This document shows positions 1-6,504 of a DNA stretch of 7,742 bases, one piece after another. The notes beneath the pieces were generated by a model. That model was given only the letters and a program-made list of their open reading frames with translations. It did no database searches and had not been told where the DNA came from. How positions within the stretch are numbered: position 1 is the first letter of the stretch; each line of letters starts with the position of its first letter. The translations under genes and the position numbers were made by a program. The stretch spans positions 1 through 7,742 of the forward strand of contig USKR01000047.1 of the NCBI GenBank assembly GCA_900555215.1. Direction: 5' to 3'. This DNA comes from an uncultured Ruminococcus sp. (lineage in GTDB: Bacteria > Bacillota > Clostridia > Lachnospirales > Lachnospiraceae).

Positions 1-25
1 CCTCGGCAGAGGCGGGAAAACCCGC
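1..25 (+). promoter_or_regulatory. Two small adjacent hairpins in the pstS leader
   Basis: Two short stem-loops lie back to back upstream of pstS: CCTC (1-4) pairs with GAGG (9-12) around GGCA, and GCGGG (12-16) pairs with CCCGC (21-25) around AAAA. They share base 12, so they compete at the joint. No T-run follows, so this is not a plain terminator. The element may continue to the left of the window. No promoter or PhoP box is visible in bases 1-67; these are presumably further upstream. The function is unknown and the fold may be chance. Confidence 0.25.
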
Positions 26-67
26 AGTACATAATAATCGAAATTTCAAAAAGGAGATTATGAGACA

Positions 68-979
68 ATGAAAATGAAAAAGTTTATCGCAGTATTGGCA
101 GCAGCATCAATGGTAGCCGCAATGGCAGCAGGATGCGGAAGTAACGAAGACACATCAGCGAACAGTGACGCGGCAACAGAGGAAGGCGGCGAGTCCGGAA
201 GCTGGGACGCGGCAAATATGATCACAGCCGTAACACGTGAGGAAGGATCAGGTACAAGAGGAGCCTTCACAGAGCTGTTCGGTGTTGTTGATGAAGAAGA
301 CAACGATATGATCACTCTGGATGCTCAGACGACAAACAGCACTTCAGTTATGATGACGACAGTATCTGAGAATGAGTATGCGATCGGTTACATCTCTCTG
401 GGATCTCTTGACGATTCTCTCGTAAAGGCAGTTAAGATTGACGGAGTAGATGCTACGGCAGAGAATATCGAGAACGGAACTTACAAAGTATCCAGACCGT
501 TCAACGTGGCAGTGAAACCGGATTCTGACAATGCGGTTGCAAAGGATTTCATGGCGTTCATCATGAGTACAGAGGGTCAGGCAGTTGTAGCTGACGAGGG
601 ATACATCCCGGTAGCTGAGGTAGAGGCATATGCCGGCGAGGCTCCGGAAGGAAGCTGTGTAGTCGGAGGTTCTTCTTCTGTATCACCGCTGATGGAAAAA
701 CTGATCGAGGCTTATGCAGAAGTAAACCCGAACGCGTCTATCGAGCTTCAGACATCTGATTCTACAACAGGTATGACATCTGCAATCGAGGGAAGCTATG
801 ATATCGGTATGGCTTCCAGAGAGCTGAAGGACGAAGAGGCTGCTGAACTTGAGGGAACAGTCATCGCGACAGATGGTATCGCTGTTGTCGTAAATAAGAA
901 TAACCCGACGGATGATCTGACATCTGATCAGGTGAAGAATATCTACCTTGGCGATGTGACAACCTGGGACGCAATCTAA
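68..979 (+). CDS. pstS: Phosphate-binding lipoprotein PstS, with circularly permuted domain order
   Basis: This is the extracellular phosphate receptor of the PstSCAB importer, 303 residues. It starts with a lipoprotein signal peptide (KMKK, hydrophobic stretch, then AAGC at 20-23), so Cys23 should be lipidated and anchor the protein to the outer face of the membrane. An acidic, Ser/Ala-rich linker (24-45) follows. The phosphate-loop motif REEGSGTRG is at 57-65 (Arg57, Ser61, Gly62, Thr63). The motifs that come first in ordinary PstS proteins are here in the second half: GGSSSVSPL at 200-208, SDSTTG at 230-235 and DIGMASRE at 245-252, then IYLGDVTTW near the C-terminus. All expected ligand motifs are thus present but the order is swapped, and the chain ends at Ile303 where a normal PstS would run on into the REEGSGT segment. 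The AAGGAG at 51-56 lies 11 bases before ATG 68 and supports this start; Met3 (74) is a less well spaced alternative. It heads the pst operon. Confidence 0.93.
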   Translation: MKMKKFIAVLAAASMVAAMAAGCGSNEDTSANSDAATEEGGESGSWDAANMITAVTREEGSGTRGAFTELFGVVDEEDNDMITLDAQTTNSTSVMMTTVSENEYAIGYISLGSLDDSLVKAVKIDGVDATAENIENGTYKVSRPFNVAVKPDSDNAVAKDFMAFIMSTEGQAVVADEGYIPVAEVEAYAGEAPEGSCVVGGSSSVSPLMEKLIEAYAEVNPNASIELQTSDSTTGMTSAIEGSYDIGMASRELKDEEAAELEGTVIATDGIAVVVNKNNPTDDLTSDQVKNIYLGDVTTWDAI

Positions 980-1049
980 TCGGATTAGCGCAGACTTTAA
1001 AATACCGTACAGAGAAATCCTTAAAGTAAAAGGTTTCCGCTTTTAAAAT

Positions 1050-1088
1050 GTGAGCCGGGCAGATATGGAGCATGTCTTCCCGGCTCAT
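1050..1088 (+). promoter_or_regulatory. Strong hairpin between pstS and pstC
   Basis: TGAGCCGGG (1051-1059) pairs perfectly with CCCGGCTCA (1079-1087); a G-T pair (1050/1088) extends it. After one mismatch (1060/1078) the stem continues with six more pairs (1061-1066 with 1072-1077, one of them G-T), leaving a five-base loop at 1067-1071. The stem stops just before the pstC ribosome binding site AGGAGG (1090-1095). There is no T-run after it, so it is unlikely to be an efficient intrinsic terminator. By analogy with other binding-protein operons, it may protect the 3' end of the pstS message or mark a processing point, giving more PstS than membrane subunits. The role is inferred; the stem is seen. 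Confidence 0.7.
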
Positions 1089-1100
1089 TAGGAGGAAAAA

Positions 1101-1994
1101 ATGAAATCAAAAGCATGGACTGAAAAATTCATGCAGGGAGTATTTTTCGTAGCCGCATGTGCATCCGTGCTGGCGGTGGCGCTCATCTGCATTTTCCTTT
1201 TTGCAAATGGAATCCCTGCAATGAGAGAAATCGGATTTATCAAATTTATCACAGGCGAGATCTGGCGTCCGAACAGTGAACAGTTCGGCATCCTGCCTAT
1301 GATCGTGGGAAGCCTCTATGTGACAGCGGGCGCGATCATCTTCGGAGTGCCGATCGGTATCCTGACATCTGTCTTTATGGCAATGTACTGTCCGAAACAT
1401 ATTTATAAACCGCTGAAGGCAGCCACAGAGCTTCTTGCAGGTATTCCTTCTGTTATCTACGGTTTCTTCGGACTTGTGGTCGTAGTGCCGCTGATCCGTG
1501 AATTCGGGACTATACTGTACAAGGCACATCTTGTAAAGAGCCCCGGCAACGGAAACAGTATCCTGACTGCTTCACTGATCCTGGGGATGATGATCCTTCC
1601 GACGATCATAGGAACAACAGAAAGCGCGATGCGCGCGGTGCCTGCACATTACTATGAAGGCTCGCTCGCATTGGGCGCTACAAAGGAAAGAAGTATTTTC
1701 CGAGTCATTATTCCCGCGGCAAAATCAGGAGTGATCGCCGGGATCGTGCTGGGGATCGGTCGTGCGATCGGAGAGACAATGGCTGTCATCATGATCGTCG
1801 GAAACCAGGCGCGGCTTACGACGAGTATGCTGGATGGCATCCGTACCCTGACCGGAAACATTGTTATTGAGATGGGATATGCCACAGGCCTGCACCGCGA
1901 AGCGCTGATCGCGACAGGCGTAGTGCTCTTCGTATTTATCCTGATCATTAACCTGAGTGTAGCATTGCTGAAGAGGGGGGCGGATCATGAGTAA
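1101..1994 (+). CDS. pstC: Phosphate ABC transporter permease PstC
   Basis: This is one of the two membrane subunits of the phosphate importer, 297 residues, close to the family's usual size. It reads as six membrane helices at roughly 13-35, 65-92, 112-134, 153-173, 206-230 and 268-290. The conserved segment ELLAGIPSVIYGFFG lies at 110-124. The cytoplasmic coupling (EAA) loop begins at E186 (EGSLALGATKERSIFRV) and leads into AGIVLGIGRAIGETMAV, typical of PstC; this loop should dock on PstB. AGGAGG at 1090-1095 is five bases before ATG 1101, a strong site. Its last eight bases overlap the start of pstA, which points to translational coupling. It is distinguished from PstA by its order in the operon and by the insertion at about 135-152 between helices 3 and 4. 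Confidence 0.96.
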   Translation: MKSKAWTEKFMQGVFFVAACASVLAVALICIFLFANGIPAMREIGFIKFITGEIWRPNSEQFGILPMIVGSLYVTAGAIIFGVPIGILTSVFMAMYCPKHIYKPLKAATELLAGIPSVIYGFFGLVVVVPLIREFGTILYKAHLVKSPGNGNSILTASLILGMMILPTIIGTTESAMRAVPAHYYEGSLALGATKERSIFRVIIPAAKSGVIAGIVLGIGRAIGETMAVIMIVGNQARLTTSMLDGIRTLTGNIVIEMGYATGLHREALIATGVVLFVFILIINLSVALLKRGADHE

Positions 1995-2877
1995 TGAAGT
2001 AAGCAGAAGCAATCAGATGATCAATAAAACAACGATCGGCGATAAATTCAAAACATATTTAAAGCATCCGGGCTCATTTATCCTGATGCTGCTCGTGATG
2101 CTGGCAGCGCTCGTCACTTTCGCCGTTCTGATTTTTCTGATCGCCTACATTTTGATCAACGGTCTGCCGCATATCAAACCGTCACTGTTTTCGCTTGAGT
2201 ACAGCTCTGAGAATGCTTCGGTCGTGCCGGCCTTTGTCAATACGATCGTTATGACATTGTTATCACTGCTGATCGCGGTTCCGTTCGGAATTTTCTCTGC
2301 GATTTTTCTCGTAGAGTATGCGAAGAGAGGAAACAAATTCATAGAGGTCATCCGGCTGACGACAGAGACGCTTTCCGGCATTCCGTCTATCGTATACGGA
2401 CTCTTCGGTATGCTGTTCTTTGTAAATGCTCTGGGGTGGGGCTTCTCCCTGCTGGCAGGCGCCTTCACCATAGCGATCATGATCCTTCCGCTGATTATGA
2501 GAACGACAGAGGAAGCGCTGAAAGCAGTTCCTGATTCTTACCGTGAAGGAAGCTTCGGGCTGGGCGCAGGCAAGCTGCGCACCGTGTTCCGCATCGTCCT
2601 TCCGTCGGCGATCCCTGGCGTTCTTGCAGGTGTGATACTTGCTATCGGACGTATCGTGGGAGAGACTGCGGCGCTGATGTATACATCAGGAACCGTTGCG
2701 CAGATTCCGGACAGTGTCATGGGATCTGGGCGTACCCTGGCTCTTCATATGTATGTCCTTTCAAGTGAGGGACTCTATATGGACCAGGCATACGCAACAG
2801 CGGTCATCCTGCTTGTTCTTGTAGTAGGCATTAACGCGTTGTCAAGCGTGATCGCAAGAAAACTTACGAAAGCATAA
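1987..2877 (+). CDS. pstA: Phosphate ABC transporter permease PstA
   Basis: This is the second membrane subunit, which pairs with PstC to form the phosphate channel; it has 296 residues. It has an N-terminal cytoplasmic stretch of about 30 residues, then helices near 31-57, 82-110, 128-148, 155-171, 205-228 and 270-292. The segment [20 protein letters not shown] is at 125-144, and the EAA coupling loop starts at E187 ([22 protein letters not shown]), followed by [18 protein letters not shown], characteristic of PstA. Its ATG (1987) lies inside the last codons of pstC, an eight-base overlap. The G-rich run AAGAGGGGGG (1971-1980) just upstream is a serviceable but non-ideal ribosome binding site, so re-initiation by ribosomes finishing pstC is likely. 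Confidence 0.95.
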   Translation: MSNEVSRSNQMINKTTIGDKFKTYLKHPGSFILMLLVMLAALVTFAVLIFLIAYILINGLPHIKPSLFSLEYSSENASVVPAFVNTIVMTLLSLLIAVPFGIFSAIFLVEYAKRGNKFIEVIRLTTETLSGIPSIVYGLFGMLFFVNALGWGFSLLAGAFTIAIMILPLIMRTTEEALKAVPDSYREGSFGLGAGKLRTVFRIVLPSAIPGVLAGVILAIGRIVGETAALMYTSGTVAQIPDSVMGSGRTLALHMYVLSSEGLYMDQAYATAVILLVLVVGINALSSVIARKLTKA

Positions 2878-2897
2878 ATGTGAAAAAACTGTGAAAG

Positions 2898-2930
2898 GGG
2901 ACGTAGTAAAATTGAATTTGACTACGTCCC
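2898..2930 (+). promoter_or_regulatory. Perfect 10-bp hairpin between pstA and pstB
   Basis: GGGACGTAGT (2898-2907) pairs perfectly with ACTACGTCCC (2921-2930). Three A-T pairs (2909-2911 with 2917-2919) may extend the stem past one mismatch. It lies 20 bases downstream of the pstA stop and ends six bases before the pstB ribosome binding site. No T-run follows. Position and form match the pstS-pstC hairpin, so a shared role in message stability, processing or stoichiometry is plausible. This is inference. Confidence 0.65.
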
Positions 2931-2935
2931 GGATT

Positions 2936-2942
2936 AAAGAGG
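2936..2942 (+). promoter_or_regulatory. Ribosome binding site that decides the pstB start
   Basis: AAAGAGG lies eight bases before ATG 2951. No such site precedes the in-frame GTG at 2891, and that longer reading would translate through the hairpin at 2898-2930. This favours 2951 as the real start. Confidence 0.7.
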
Positions 2943-2950
2943 TAGAGGAA

Positions 2951-3700
2951 ATGTCTAAGATTAGTATAAAGAATCTGGATTTGTATTACGGCGATTTTAA
3001 GGCGCTCAAGAATGTAAATCTGGAGATCGAAGCCAACAAGATCACCGCATTTATCGGACCTTCCGGCTGCGGTAAATCAACACTCCTTAAGTCCATCAAC
3101 CGTATGAACGACCTTGTGGAAGGCTGCCGTATCGACGGTGAGATCCTCCTTGACGGACAGAATATCTTTAAGGGCATGGACGTAAATATGTTAAGAAAAC
3201 GTGTGGGCATGGTATTCCAGAAACCGAATCCGTTCCCGATGAGCATCTACGATAATATTGCGTTCGGACCGAGGACACACGGAATCCATTCCAAGTCAAA
3301 GCTGGATGATATTGTAGAAAAGTCACTGAGAAACGCAGCGATCTGGGATGAGTGTAAAGACCGCCTTAAGACAAGCGCGCTGGGCATGTCCGGTGGACAG
3401 CAGCAGAGACTTTGTATCGCAAGGGCGCTTGCCGTTGAGCCGGAAGTCCTTCTCATGGATGAGCCTACTTCTGCACTTGACCCGATCTCCACATCCAAGA
3501 TCGAAGACCTTGCGATGGAACTGAAAAAGGACTATACTATCGTTATGGTAACGCATAATATGCAGCAGGCTGTACGTGTATCTGATAATACTGCATTTTT
3601 CCTTCTGGGAGAAGTCGTAGAGTACAATGATACGGAAAAACTCTTCTCCATACCAGCGGATAAGAGAACAGAAGACTACATCACAGGGAGGTTTGGTTAA
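2951..3700 (+). CDS. pstB: Phosphate ABC transporter ATPase PstB
   Basis: This is the cytoplasmic ATPase that powers phosphate import (EC 7.3.2.1), 249 residues from ATG 2951, the usual family length. Walker [10 protein letters not shown] is at 36-44, the Q-loop glutamine is Q90 ([16 protein letters not shown], a PstB hallmark), the ABC signature MSGGQQQR is at 146-153, Walker B VLLMDEP at 166-172 with Glu171 as catalytic base, the D-loop SALD at 174-177, and the switch histidine is His202. An in-frame GTG at 2891 would add 20 residues (giving 269), but these lack a ribosome binding site, cover a hairpin and do not look like PstB, so I chose the internal start. The gene follows pstA by 73 bases and is followed by phoU after 3. 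Confidence 0.97.
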   Translation: MSKISIKNLDLYYGDFKALKNVNLEIEANKITAFIGPSGCGKSTLLKSINRMNDLVEGCRIDGEILLDGQNIFKGMDVNMLRKRVGMVFQKPNPFPMSIYDNIAFGPRTHGIHSKSKLDDIVEKSLRNAAIWDECKDRLKTSALGMSGGQQQRLCIARALAVEPEVLLMDEPTSALDPISTSKIEDLAMELKKDYTIVMVTHNMQQAVRVSDNTAFFLLGEVVEYNDTEKLFSIPADKRTEDYITGRFG

Positions 3701-3703
3701 ATC

Positions 3704-4375
3704 ATGCGTAATAAATTTGATGAACAGCTTCATCTTCTGGATGAGCAGCTTACACATATGGGAGAGCTCTGCGAGACAGCTATCGCAAAGGCAACACAGG
3801 CTCTGAAAGACGGAAGCGCGGAGCAGGCAAGAGTTATCATTTCAGAGGATGAGGAGATCGACCAGTCCGAGAAAGATATTGAGAGGCTCTGCCTGAAACT
3901 TCTGCTCCAGCAGCAGCCGGTGGCAAAGGATTTAAGAAGAATTTCCGCTGCGCTTAAAATGATCACAGACATGGAGCGTATCGGAGACCAGACTGCGGAT
4001 ATTGCAGAGATCATCCTGTCCTCAAAGAAATGGGCGGCAACCGCGGAAAATATCCAGGTGATCGGCACTATGGCGTCTGAGGTAAGCAAAATGGTGCGCA
4101 ACAGTGTCACAGCTTATGTGAACAGAGATCTTGAGCTTGCCCGCGATGTGATGAAAGCGGACGATGAGATCGACCTTTACTTTGATGAAGTGAAGGATGA
4201 AATGATCAGCTTCATTAAAGAAGAAAAAGGCGAGAATGGCAAAGCGATCTTTGACCTGATCATGGTGACGAAATATCTTGAGCGTATCGGTGATCATGCA
4301 ACGAATATTGCTGAGTGGGTGGAATTTTCCATTACCGGCGTGCACAAGGACAGCGCGGTTATCCACGAAAGCTGA
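3704..4375 (+). CDS. phoU: Phosphate signalling protein PhoU
   Basis: This is a cytoplasmic regulator that links the Pst transporter to the PhoR-type kinase and dampens phosphate uptake and Pho activation when phosphate is ample. It is 223 residues, all helical in character, with the expected two PhoU repeats. The conserved repeat signatures are DMERIGDQTADIAE at 88-101 and YLERIGDHATNIAE at 190-203, whose acidic residues form the metal-binding patches known for the family. The first repeat is preceded by DLRRISAALKMI (75-86), also typical. The gene begins three bases after pstB, with AGGGAGG (3685-3691) inside the end of pstB as ribosome binding site, so translation of the two is probably coupled. 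The last 12 or so residues are polar and not conserved in the family as far as I can judge. Confidence 0.96.
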   Translation: MRNKFDEQLHLLDEQLTHMGELCETAIAKATQALKDGSAEQARVIISEDEEIDQSEKDIERLCLKLLLQQQPVAKDLRRISAALKMITDMERIGDQTADIAEIILSSKKWAATAENIQVIGTMASEVSKMVRNSVTAYVNRDLELARDVMKADDEIDLYFDEVKDEMISFIKEEKGENGKAIFDLIMVTKYLERIGDHATNIAEWVEFSITGVHKDSAVIHES

Positions 4376-4388
4376 TGGTGCGGCCGCA

Positions 4389-4406
4389 GTCTCTTGAAAA
4401 AGAGAT
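4389..4406 (+). promoter_or_regulatory. Small hairpin with GAAA loop between phoU and phoP
   Basis: TCTCTT (4390-4395) pairs with AAGAGA (4400-4405) around a GAAA tetraloop, with one further G-T pair outside (4389/4406). GAAA is a stable loop type in RNA. The next bases (ATAACGG) contain no T-run, so it is not a clear terminator. It sits in the 81-base gap between phoU and the regulator and could modulate read-through. I see no convincing promoter in this gap. Confidence 0.4.
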
Positions 4407-4456
4407 AACGGCTGATATTGGAAAAGGTAATATAAGACGAAGGAGAACTCGAAACG

Positions 4457-5131
4457 ATGATATATTGCGTGGAAGATGACGACAACATTCGTGAGCTGGT
4501 GATATATACTCTGGAAACAACCGGGCTGAAAGCCAGGGGATTTGCGGAAGGTTCTGCCTTCATGGAGGCTCTGGCGTTTGATACGCCGGAGCTGATCCTG
4601 CTTGATATCATGCTTCCCGGGGATGACGGTCTTGAACTTTTGAAGAAATTGAAGTCTTCTCCAAAGACGAAAAGCATTCCTGTGATCATGGTCACAGCAA
4701 AGGGCACAGAGTATGATAAAGTGATCGGATTGGATTCCGGGGCAGATGACTATGTGACAAAACCATTCGGCATGATGGAGCTCGTCTCCAGGATCAAGGC
4801 GGTCCTGCGGCGTTCAGGGAAGGTAGAAGACCGTATCGACATGGAGCTTTCGGGCGTCCGCATGGACATAAAGAAGCATGAGGTTACTGTGGACGGAAAA
4901 CAGATAGCGCTCACTCTCAAGGAATTTGAGCTTCTGGAGAAACTGATGCGCAATCAGGGGATCGTCCTGACAAGGGATCAGCTGCTGACAGAAATCTGGG
5001 GTTATGATTTTGACGGCGAGACCAGGACTGTGGATGTACATATCCGGACTTTAAGGCAGAAGCTGGGAACAAAAGGAGAGATCATCCAGACTGTCCGCGG
5101 CGTAGGATATCGTGTTGGAGGAGTCGCATAA
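4457..5131 (+). CDS. phoP: OmpR/PhoB-family response regulator, PhoP-type
   Basis: This is a two-component transcription regulator, 224 residues, cytoplasmic. The receiver domain spans about 1-116: acidic pocket E6-D7-D8, phosphoacceptor Asp50 (LLDIMLPGDDG), Thr80 and Lys102 (TKPF). A winged-helix DNA-binding domain follows at about 127-222, with LTLKEFELLEKLMRN, TRDQLLTEIWGYDFDGETRTVD and the C-terminal TVRGVGYRV, all typical of the OmpR/PhoB class. AAGGAG (4440-4445) lies 11 bases before the ATG. The receiver begins unusually close to Met1 (MIYCVEDD), which leaves a short first strand. Placed directly after phoU and two bases before the kinase, it is inferred to be the phosphate-starvation regulator that activates pst transcription when phosphorylated. 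The family alone would not prove the phosphate role; the context does most of that work. Confidence 0.9.
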   Translation: MIYCVEDDDNIRELVIYTLETTGLKARGFAEGSAFMEALAFDTPELILLDIMLPGDDGLELLKKLKSSPKTKSIPVIMVTAKGTEYDKVIGLDSGADDYVTKPFGMMELVSRIKAVLRRSGKVEDRIDMELSGVRMDIKKHEVTVDGKQIALTLKEFELLEKLMRNQGIVLTRDQLLTEIWGYDFDGETRTVDVHIRTLRQKLGTKGEIIQTVRGVGYRVGGVA

Positions 5132-5133
5132 GT

Positions 5134-6504
5134 ATGGTACAGAAGATTCAGCAGAATATTCGGGAAAAGATCAGAGAAAGATATCCCAGGAGCATGCGGC
5201 TTAAGATACAGAAGAGCATGATGGTCATTCTTGCAGTGACCCTCGTGCTTTTCTATGTTATCCTGTCCGTGATCCTTTATAATCAGAATATGTCTATCCT
5301 GCGGGCGGAAGTGAAGCAGGAGGCAAAATATATCTGCACGGCCGTCAACATTTCAGGAACAGAATATCTGGAACAGATGGACAATATAGATGAGTCAACC
5401 CGTGTGACCCGCATTGATGAGAGTGGCAATGTGCTCTATGATTCCCGGCGTGATGCGGATACTCTTGATAATCACAGCGGGAGAGAAGAGGTAAGGGAAG
5501 CGCTTAAAAGCGGAGAAGGCGAAGATGTGAGACGTTCTGTGACAGTAGAAAAGGACCTGTATTATTATGCGCTCCTTTTGGAGGACGGGAGTGTGCTCCG
5601 TGTGTCCAGAGAGGTGGACAGCCTGGCAAGTACTGCTCTGACTATGCTTCCGGTGATCGGGGGGCTTGCCGTACTGATGATCATCTTTGCCATGCTGCTT
5701 GCAAAATGGCAGACAGCCCGCCTGATCAAGCCTATAAACGAGCTTGATCTGGAGCAGCCGCTTGACAATGATGTTTATACAGAATTGAGCCCTCTCCTTA
5801 CTGCAATGGACAGGCAGAACAGGGAGAAAGAAGCTGTTTCCAATATGAGGAAGGAATTTTCTGCAAATGTATCCCATGAGCTCAAAACTCCGCTGACCTC
5901 TATCTCAGGCTATGCAGAGATCATGAAGAACGGAATGGTGCGTCCGGCGGACATCCCGGTATTTTCGGAGCGCATCTACAAGGAAGCGCGCCGTCTGATC
6001 ACTCTTGTGGAGGACATCATCAAGCTGTCCAAGCTGGATGAGGAATCTGTAGAGCTGGAGAAACAGGAGGTTGATCTCTATGATCTGACCAGAGAAATTG
6101 TCAGCCGCCTGTCGCCTCAGGCGTCTCAGAAGAATATCCGCACGGAACTTACAGGGGAGACGGTGAAATATGTGGGCATCCGTCAGATTCTGGATGAGAT
6201 GGTCTACAATGTGTGTGAGAATGCGATCAAGTATAATAATGACGGGGGAAGGGTCACTGTCTGGGTCGGCAATACACTGGAAGGACCTAAGATCAGTGTT
6301 GCTGATACGGGTATCGGTATTCCGAAGGAACACCATGAGCGTATTTTTGAGAGATTTTACCGCGTGGATAAGAGTCACTCGAAGGAGCGCGGAGGGACCG
6401 GACTTGGGCTGTCTATCGTAAAGCATGGAGCACTGCTCCACGGGGCGAAAGTCAGTGTTGACAGCTCTCCCGGAAGAGGCACCAAGATTGAGATGCAGTT
6501 TTAA
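5134..6504 (+). CDS. phoR: Membrane sensor histidine kinase, PhoR-type
   Basis: This is the partner kinase of the preceding regulator, 456 residues. It has a basic cytoplasmic N-terminus, a first membrane helix at about 29-48, an outside domain at about 49-167 containing a PAS-like strand pattern (VTRIDESGNVLYDSR, then NHSGREEVREAL), a second helix at about 169-190, and a short HAMP-like region to about 235. The dimerisation/phosphoacceptor domain holds FSANVSHELKTPL with His248. The ATP-binding domain shows an N box around N359-N363 (NVCENAIKYN), G1 DTGIGIP at 391-397, F box FERFY at 405-409 and G2 GGTGLGL at 420-426. It is intact, ending just after the ATPase fold. Unlike E. coli PhoR, there is no room for a cytoplasmic PAS domain between HAMP and His248. 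GGAGGAG (5117-5123) is well placed, and the gene starts two bases after phoP. Its stop codon touches the palindrome that follows. Confidence 0.9.
   Translation: MVQKIQQNIREKIRERYPRSMRLKIQKSMMVILAVTLVLFYVILSVILYNQNMSILRAEVKQEAKYICTAVNISGTEYLEQMDNIDESTRVTRIDESGNVLYDSRRDADTLDNHSGREEVREALKSGEGEDVRRSVTVEKDLYYYALLLEDGSVLRVSREVDSLASTALTMLPVIGGLAVLMIIFAMLLAKWQTARLIKPINELDLEQPLDNDVYTELSPLLTAMDRQNREKEAVSNMRKEFSANVSHELKTPLTSISGYAEIMKNGMVRPADIPVFSERIYKEARRLITLVEDIIKLSKLDEESVELEKQEVDLYDLTREIVSRLSPQASQKNIRTELTGETVKYVGIRQILDEMVYNVCENAIKYNNDGGRVTVWVGNTLEGPKISVADTGIGIPKEHHERIFERFYRVDKSHSKERGGTGLGLSIVKHGALLHGAKVSVDSSPGRGTKIEMQF

Noticed and set aside
60..71. Tiny upstream reading frame ATG AGA CAA TGA overlapping the pstS start
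   Set aside because: The AAGGAG is only three bases from this ATG, too close for good initiation, and it is well spaced for ATG 68. Most likely chance.
1027..1045. TAAAAG/CTTTTA stem in the pstS-pstC gap
   Set aside because: Six mostly A-T pairs with a seven-base loop in AT-rich DNA is weak and likely chance, next to a far stronger hairpin.
1101..1529. Long - strand reading frames opposite pstC, such as the 140-codon frame at 1107-1529
   Set aside because: The frame lies wholly opposite a strongly conserved permease gene, and its product is rich in His, Cys, Arg and Asp with no recognisable domain, typical of an antisense shadow.
4394..4436. Possible separate promoter for phoP (TTGAAA, TAATAT or TATAAG)
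   Set aside because: The spacing between any -35-like and -10-like pair is wrong: the AT-rich motifs lie too far from TTGAAA and too near TTGGAA.
6170..6421. 83-codon + strand frame inside the kinase ATPase domain
   Set aside because: It is an out-of-frame overlap with the conserved ATP-binding domain, and its product resembles no family.
5905..6441. 178-codon - strand frame opposite the histidine kinase
   Set aside because: It is antisense to the conserved kinase core and has no recognisable domain or plausible ribosome binding context. It is a shadow of the real gene.
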